DNA from: Tissierellia bacterium
Lineage (GTDB): Bacteria > Bacillota > Clostridia > Tissierellales > Tissierellaceae
Length of the DNA: 63,170 nt
Direction: 5' to 3'
Assembly: GCA_012728125.1 (NCBI GenBank)
Contig: JAAYFT010000086.1
Location: 1 to 63,170, forward strand
In this document: one piece after another, positions 61,620 to 63,170 of the stretch
How positions within the stretch are numbered: the stretch's first letter is position 1
How the letters are laid out: every line of letters begins with the position of its first letter
Notes under the pieces: model-generated
Seen by the model: only the letters and a program-made list of their open reading frames with translations
What the model was told of the DNA's origin: nothing
The model's database searches: none
Made by a program: the position numbers and the translations under genes

Positions 61620-61636
61620 GGCTCCACCTGTAAATA

Positions 61637-62200
61637 CTAATTATCTATTGGGCATCTGATAAAAATATTTGTTTTTAAGTTAAGTTCTTGACCATTAGTA
61701 GATTTTAGTTTTAAGTCTAAATAGATCATATTATTGTCTAAATCTAATTTGCTATCCTTAATACTATGGAAAAATTCACCTATTTCATTATGACCCCACT
61801 GAACGTCCATAACAGGATATTGTTCTTTCGCAGCATGTCCAGAAATTCTAAATAATTTGCCATCATTCCTCCAGTAATAGGACGTATACCTGTAACTTTG
61901 CCCTTCTTTGTTCATGATTGCAAAGCCTAAATTGTTTTTATAGGATGTTCTTAAAACATATATTTTGTTTGCTGGTAAAATCTTATCTGCTGCTTTTATT
62001 TCTTTTTTTATGTACTCCATGGCATACCTACCATTTAACATTAATTCATCTATTTCATTACCTATAATGGAAGTATTTTTAGAATAGTTAAGGATACTAA
62101 GTAAAGAAAGTGCGACTATGGAAGATAGACCAATGGCTAGTATTAGTTCCAATAAGGTAAAACCTTTATTTCTTTTGTAGATAAGCTTTAAACTCCACAT
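61637..62200 (-). CDS. Prepilin-type protein, PulJ/GspJ-like
   Basis: A 187-residue protein with the prepilin cleavage motif KGFTLLELILA (Gly before Phe, Glu at +5) at about 12-17 and one membrane helix. The size and position suggest the J-type minor pseudopilin. It overlaps the upstream prepilin gene by 35 bases; ATG 62200 is about ten bases from GGAGGT. Confidence 0.8.
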   Translation of the reverse strand: MWSLKLIYKRNKGFTLLELILAIGLSSIVALSLLSILNYSKNTSIIGNEIDELMLNGRYAMEYIKKEIKAADKILPANKIYVLRTSYKNNLGFAIMNKEGQSYRYTSYYWRNDGKLFRISGHAAKEQYPVMDVQWGHNEIGEFFHSIKDSKLDLDNNMIYLDLKLKSTNGQELNLKTNIFIRCPIDN

Positions 62201-62579
62201 TATCTAGCTTACCTCCACCTTTACTGTATACTATTACTCTTGTGGTCCATAATAAGTCTGACTTATCTTCTTTAATAATCTTTATCGGAAACTCATAATC
62301 TTCTTTATCCAAATTAATTTCTATATAATTATTACCCTTAAATTTATCAATTATCTGTCCAATTTCCACATCATATATAAATAACGGATTGGAGGTCTCC
62401 TCATCATAAGCTTTTAGCATTTCTACAACCATTTCTCCTGTATATGCCATCTGTGCTTTTACTCTTTGCTTAAAGAGATTATCTAGATTTCCATTTACTA
62501 AGGGAAGTACAATTACAGTAATCAAACCAAGTAAAAATAAGCCCATTATGGTTTCAATTAAAGTAAAACCCCTTCTCAT
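62166..62579 (-). CDS. Prepilin-type protein, GspI/PulG-like
   Basis: A 137-residue protein with a very short leader and RRGFTLIETIMG (Glu at +5), then a hydrophobic helix (about 5-27). It is probably processed by a prepilin peptidase and assembled as a minor pilin. AGGAGG lies before ATG 62579. Confidence 0.8.
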   Translation of the reverse strand: MRRGFTLIETIMGLFLLGLITVIVLPLVNGNLDNLFKQRVKAQMAYTGEMVVEMLKAYDEETSNPLFIYDVEIGQIIDKFKGNNYIEINLDKEDYEFPIKIIKEDKSDLLWTTRVIVYSKGGGKLDNVEFKAYLQKK

Positions 62580-62593
62580 CTTATATTTGCCTC

Positions 62594-63058
62594 CTATTTC
62601 CCATTAATATATAGATTTACTTTACCTGTGGCAGGAGTAATTGTTATTTCTATTACATCCCCATTCATATTAGTTAATTCTACACTTCCTGCCCTATTAG
62701 GACTTCCTGTAGGAGAAAATCTTAATGTGTTATAAAAATTATTTTTTACAATCTTTATACCATTTTCAAATTTAACATTTCTTATGATTTCTTCCTTATT
62801 ACCTTGTTTTTTAATTTGATAAGAGTTATTTGCCTTGTCTATAAATAAAACATAATTCACATTTTCTACAATTGCACTATTCCTCGCATAAATAATATCT
62901 CTTCTAAAAGTCATTAGTTCTCGCTTTTCCATATTGATAAAGATACTTTTTATACTTGGGATGGCAAGAGAAAAAACAATAGCAAATAAGGATAAAACTA
63001 CTATTAATTCCAGTAGTGTATATCCATATTTGCTACTTAGTTCCCTATTAAATTTCAT
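62594..63058 (-). CDS. Prepilin-type protein, GspH/FimT-like
   Basis: A 154-residue protein with KYGYTLLELIVV (Glu at +5) at about 10-20 and a hydrophobic helix. The C-terminal part (FSPTGSPNRAGSVELTN) resembles the GspH/FimT domain. Its start overlaps the preceding gene by 11 bases and has only a weak ribosome binding site, so it is probably translationally coupled. Confidence 0.82.
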   Translation of the reverse strand: MKFNRELSSKYGYTLLELIVVLSLFAIVFSLAIPSIKSIFINMEKRELMTFRRDIIYARNSAIVENVNYVLFIDKANNSYQIKKQGNKEEIIRNVKFENGIKIVKNNFYNTLRFSPTGSPNRAGSVELTNMNGDVIEITITPATGKVNLYINGK

Positions 63059-63170
63059 TTATCAACTCATGGAGCAGGTAAGAAAACTCTGCTCTTGTAA
63101 TTTTGTTATCCAAACTGTCAAAGCTATCAAGTCTTACCTTCTTATCATACATGATTTTATTAGCAATGGC
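63048..63170 (-). CDS. C-terminal end of a probable SLH-domain protein (cut by window)
   Basis: The minus frame is open from the window edge to a TAA at 63048 and ends ...ITRAEFSYLLHELINEI. ITRAEF is the core motif of S-layer homology domains, which anchor proteins to wall polymers. Only 40 residues are visible, so the call is tentative. Confidence 0.5.
   Translation of the reverse strand, partial: AIANKIMYDKKVRLDSFDSLDNKITRAEFSYLLHELINEI

Overview
The window is a 63 kb piece of chromosome from a low-GC, anaerobic, endospore-forming firmicute, most likely a Clostridia/Tissierellales-type organism. The case rests on AT-rich DNA, strong GGAGG ribosome binding sites with many TTG starts, sporulation genes (spo0A, spoIVB, spoIIIAA-AH, spoIIM, gerW/ytfJ, dacF), an ispH-rpsA fusion and a ferredoxin-linked 2-oxoacid oxidoreductase. 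No rRNA, tRNA, CRISPR array, insertion sequence or prophage was seen. Except for four genes near the left end (a cut aminotransferase, a Xer recombinase, lexA and an isolated aminotransferase), all genes lie on the minus strand and read right to left.

Left part (1-13 kb): the 3' end of an aminotransferase; a roughly 390-base gene-free gap; a xerC-like recombinase preceded by a palindrome; a divergent yneA/lexA SOS pair with three LexA boxes; then the minus-strand RNA/DNA maintenance cluster miaB-mutS-mutL-miaA-hfq-ynbB; then a plus-strand aminotransferase.

Middle (13-31 kb): a MerR-type coiled-coil protein; an operon of orphan cheR plus three tandem M42 aminopeptidases; aroH-cmk-plsC-ispH/rpsA; a flavoprotein and a phosphatase; korDABC with an RpiR-type regulator at its end; a carboxyltransferase, a tRNA methyltransferase (ytqB/mnmM) and an acetyltransferase; rluB and a D,D-carboxypeptidase.

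Right part (31-63 kb): ytfJ, DUF2953, scpB, scpA, an M50 protease, dacF, pdp, punA, xerD and spoIIM; a cell-envelope group (NUDIX, DUF3866, MraY-like transferase, GT2, MctB-like protein, SteA-like protein); spo0A-spoIVB-recN-tlyA-ispA-xseB-xseA-nusB-asp23; the eight-gene spoIIIA operon; an acidic CD1247-type protein, efp, aroQ, aroK, a ComFB protein, four prepilin-like proteins and the cut end of a probable SLH-domain protein.

Most of the window is conserved core. The parts most worth a second look are the SteA/MctB/glycosyltransferase/DUF3866 block directly downstream of spo0A, the H-I-J-K-like minor-pilin set next to ComFB, the operator-like dyads at kor and xerC, the SOS intergenic region, and sporulation promoter candidates in front of spo0A, spoIIIAA and dacF. 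Functions are assigned from recognised family motifs and gene order only; no database search was run.
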